Shown here piece after piece: positions 5,940 to 7,159 of a DNA stretch of 7,159 nucleotides. The position numbers and the translations under genes are program-made. Location of the stretch: positions 1 to 7,159 of the forward strand of contig JAPLDV010000128.1 of NCBI GenBank assembly GCA_026391235.1, written 5' to 3'. The notes below the pieces were generated by a model that saw only the letters and a program-made list of their open reading frames with translations, was not told the origin of the DNA and did not search any database. Each line of letters opens with the position of its first letter. The stretch's first letter is position 1. Origin of the DNA: Bacteroidia bacterium (GTDB taxonomy: Bacteria; Bacteroidota; Bacteroidia; Bacteroidales; UBA12481).

Positions 5940-6827
5940 TTAGATAAAGAAGAGAGCAACACCGCAAACGGCTATCAACGAGCCAAGGATTTCCCTCCAG
6001 GTGACTTTTTCTTTAAGCAGGATTATGGCCGGGGGAATCAGCAGCACAGGAACCAGTGCCATGATTGTACTTGCGATGCCGGTAGTTGTATATTTAATGG
6101 CCATCAGGGAGAAAGAGACACCAAGAAAAGGGCCAAAAAATGATCCTGAAGTTACAAAACCTAAGGTCGAGGGCCGTTTAAAGGCAGGTTTCAGGAGGGA
6201 CCATTTATTTAAGATTGCAAAAAGCAACACAAAACCAATAGTACCCGAAATCACCCGGATTTGCGATGAGGAAAACGGGTCAGCATTGCGCATGCCGAAT
6301 TTACTGAACACTAATCCGATAGCCTGACAAGCCGCGGCACCCAGCCCAAATAGCAAGCCTTTTGCCGAATAATGAAAATTGAACTTATTGCCCGGGCGAC
6401 GAAGAACAACGATAATGATCCCGATCAGGGTAATTGTCATCCCGAGTAATCCTCGGAGTGAGAACTTTTCTCCGACGATCATCCAGCCAAATAGTGTAGC
6501 CAGCGGGGGGGCCAGTGCCATAAGGAGGTTTGCTATCCTTGATCCTATGAGCGCGTAAGCGGAAAAAAGACAGAAGTCGCCCAGGACAAATCCGATGATA
6601 CCGCTGACTGACAGCCATATCCACCCATGGAGGTCTATATCAGTGGGAAACAGGTTTCCATTGCGAATAATTGAAAGGAAACAGTAAAATACAAGTGCCA
6701 GACTTAACCTGAGGATATTGACGGCCAGAGAGCCAATGCGCTTAGCTGCCTGTTCAAACGACAGTGCGGTAACAGTCCATAAAACAGTAGTAGCGAGGGC
6801 AGCAAATTCTCCAGTATGATTTCCCAT
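5940..6827 (-). CDS. EamA/DMT-superfamily transporter
   Basis: This 295-residue inner-membrane protein has about ten transmembrane helices, near 8-25, 33-53, 68-91, 96-116, 125-142, 155-175, 187-206, 222-243, 248-270 and 278-295. It is built from two EamA repeats. Each ends in the characteristic pattern: ALAPPLATLFGWMIVGEK (104-121) then a GxxLIGI helix, and ALVPVLLIPPAIILLKEK (257-274) then a GxLIAVCGV helix. DMT transporters move small metabolites such as amino acids or nucleotide-related compounds, usually outward, but the sequence does not reveal the substrate. The length is typical and the ATG at 6827 precedes the first helix closely. The gene lies 48 bp downstream of dnaA and 14 bp upstream of the CBM9/DUF5916 gene, all on the same strand. 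No promoter of the TTTG/TAnnTTTG type was seen in the dnaA gap. Confidence 0.93.
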   Translation of the reverse strand: MGNHTGEFAALATTVLWTVTALSFEQAAKRIGSLAVNILRLSLALVFYCFLSIIRNGNLFPTDIDLHGWIWLSVSGIIGFVLGDFCLFSAYALIGSRIANLLMALAPPLATLFGWMIVGEKFSLRGLLGMTITLIGIIIVVLRRPGNKFNFHYSAKGLLFGLGAAACQAIGLVFSKFGMRNADPFSSSQIRVISGTIGFVLLFAILNKWSLLKPAFKRPSTLGFVTSGSFFGPFLGVSFSLMAIKYTTTGIASTIMALVPVLLIPPAIILLKEKVTWREILGSLIAVCGVALFFI

Positions 6828-6841
6828 GGAACATCTCGTAG

Positions 6842-6859
6842 AGACGGATAAAACCGTCT
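6842..6859 (-). terminator. Short hairpin downstream of dnaA, weak terminator or attenuator
   Basis: AGACGG (6842-6847) and CCGTCT (6854-6859) form a perfect 6-bp stem with a 6-nt loop, between the dnaA stop and the EamA start. On the leftward transcript it is not followed by a T tract, so full termination is doubtful. It may attenuate read-through or be incidental. Confidence 0.3.
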
Positions 6860-6875
6860 TAAAATCCGCCTTTAC

Positions 6876-7159
6876 CTACATCTTAAATTTCTTTTCTATC
6901 TCTTCGAGGTAGAGCCTGAACCGTTTATCGGTTTCTAAAAGGTTATTTACTGTTTTACATGCATGCAGTACAGTAGCATGGTCCTTCCCTCCGATTTGGG
7001 AACCGATGAGAGCCAGGGAGGATTTGGTCAGACTTTTGGAGAAATACATAGAGATTTGCCGTGCCTGAACAATCTCGCGCTTCCTGGTTTTCGAATGCAT
7101 AAGATCAATCGGAATATTGAAATAGTCGCTCACCACTTTCTGTATATAGTCAATGGATA
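6876..7159 (-). CDS. dnaA: Chromosomal replication initiator protein DnaA, C-terminal part (partial)
   Basis: The frame enters from the right edge and ends at TAG 6878-6876, leaving 93 complete codons of the C-terminus. These cover DnaA domain IV, which binds DnaA boxes at oriC. The segment contains VSDYFNIPIDLMHSKTRKREIVQARQ in two overlapping blocks (7136 to about 7059), where the KTRKREIV basic region leads into the HTH. The DnaA signature GGKDHATVLHACKTV follows at about 7010-6966, with the DHATVLHA helix that reads the DnaA box. It ends KKFKM, a normal C-terminal length. SKTRKREIVQARQISMY and GGKDHATVLHACKTV are of the Bacteroidota type. The start codon and domains I-III lie outside the window. 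A GTG at 7136 is internal and not a start. Confidence 0.96.
   Translation of the reverse strand, partial: SIDYIQKVVSDYFNIPIDLMHSKTRKREIVQARQISMYFSKSLTKSSLALIGSQIGGKDHATVLHACKTVNNLLETDKRFRLYLEEIEKKFKM

Noticed and set aside
5926..5967. Earlier start at 5967 for the CBM9/DUF5916 protein.
   Set aside because: It would overlap the EamA stop and place 14 extra residues before a normal signal peptide starting at 5925.
1..7159. CRISPR array, tRNA, insertion sequence, toxin-antitoxin pair or defence system.
   Set aside because: No regularly spaced repeats, transposase, tRNA-like fold or partner gene beside the small HTH protein was found.

Overview
The window looks like ordinary chromosomal DNA from a member of the Bacteroidota, probably an environmental Bacteroidales-type lineage. 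Evidence: a DUF4301 protein and a CBM9/DUF5916 outer-membrane-type protein (both families common in this phylum), a DnaA C-terminus of Bacteroidota type, almost no Shine-Dalgarno sequences, and a promoter fitting the phylum's TTTG-N19-TAnnTTTG pattern. I see no insertion sequence, phage gene, CRISPR array, tRNA or rRNA.

Layout, left to right. Positions 1-40 hold the first 13 codons of a leftward gene, tentatively a MoxR-type ATPase. truA (114-926, rightward) converges on a leftward pair, a DUF4301 gene followed by aroE (3297-967), separated by only 6 bp. An intergenic region (3298-3584) then carries the promoter, candidate operators and leader of a small rightward Cro/C1-type HTH regulator gene (3585-3851). 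That gene ends at a strong symmetric hairpin (3869-3901), which probably terminates transcription from both sides. From the right edge, a leftward series runs towards this terminator: the 3' end of dnaA (7159-6876), a ten-helix EamA/DMT transporter (6827-5940) and a CBM9/DUF5916 gene. The last gene is split into two reading frames (5925-4615 and 4618-3911) joined by an ATGA overlap.

How the genes fit together: truA (tRNA modification), aroE (shikimate pathway) and dnaA (replication initiation) are housekeeping genes. The DUF4301 protein has motifs resembling UDP-sugar pyrophosphorylases, so it may be an uncharacterised nucleotidyltransferase-fold enzyme. The split DUF5916 gene appears to have lost roughly 50-75 codons together with a frame change, and its C-terminal half has no signal peptide, so it is probably a decaying outer-membrane protein gene or an assembly error. 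The most structured non-coding stretch is the leader of the HTH gene. It has one inverted repeat exactly filling the promoter spacer, a second palindrome upstream, a third in the 5' leader, and a short upstream ORF, which together suggest autoregulation. I found no convincing new multi-gene system.
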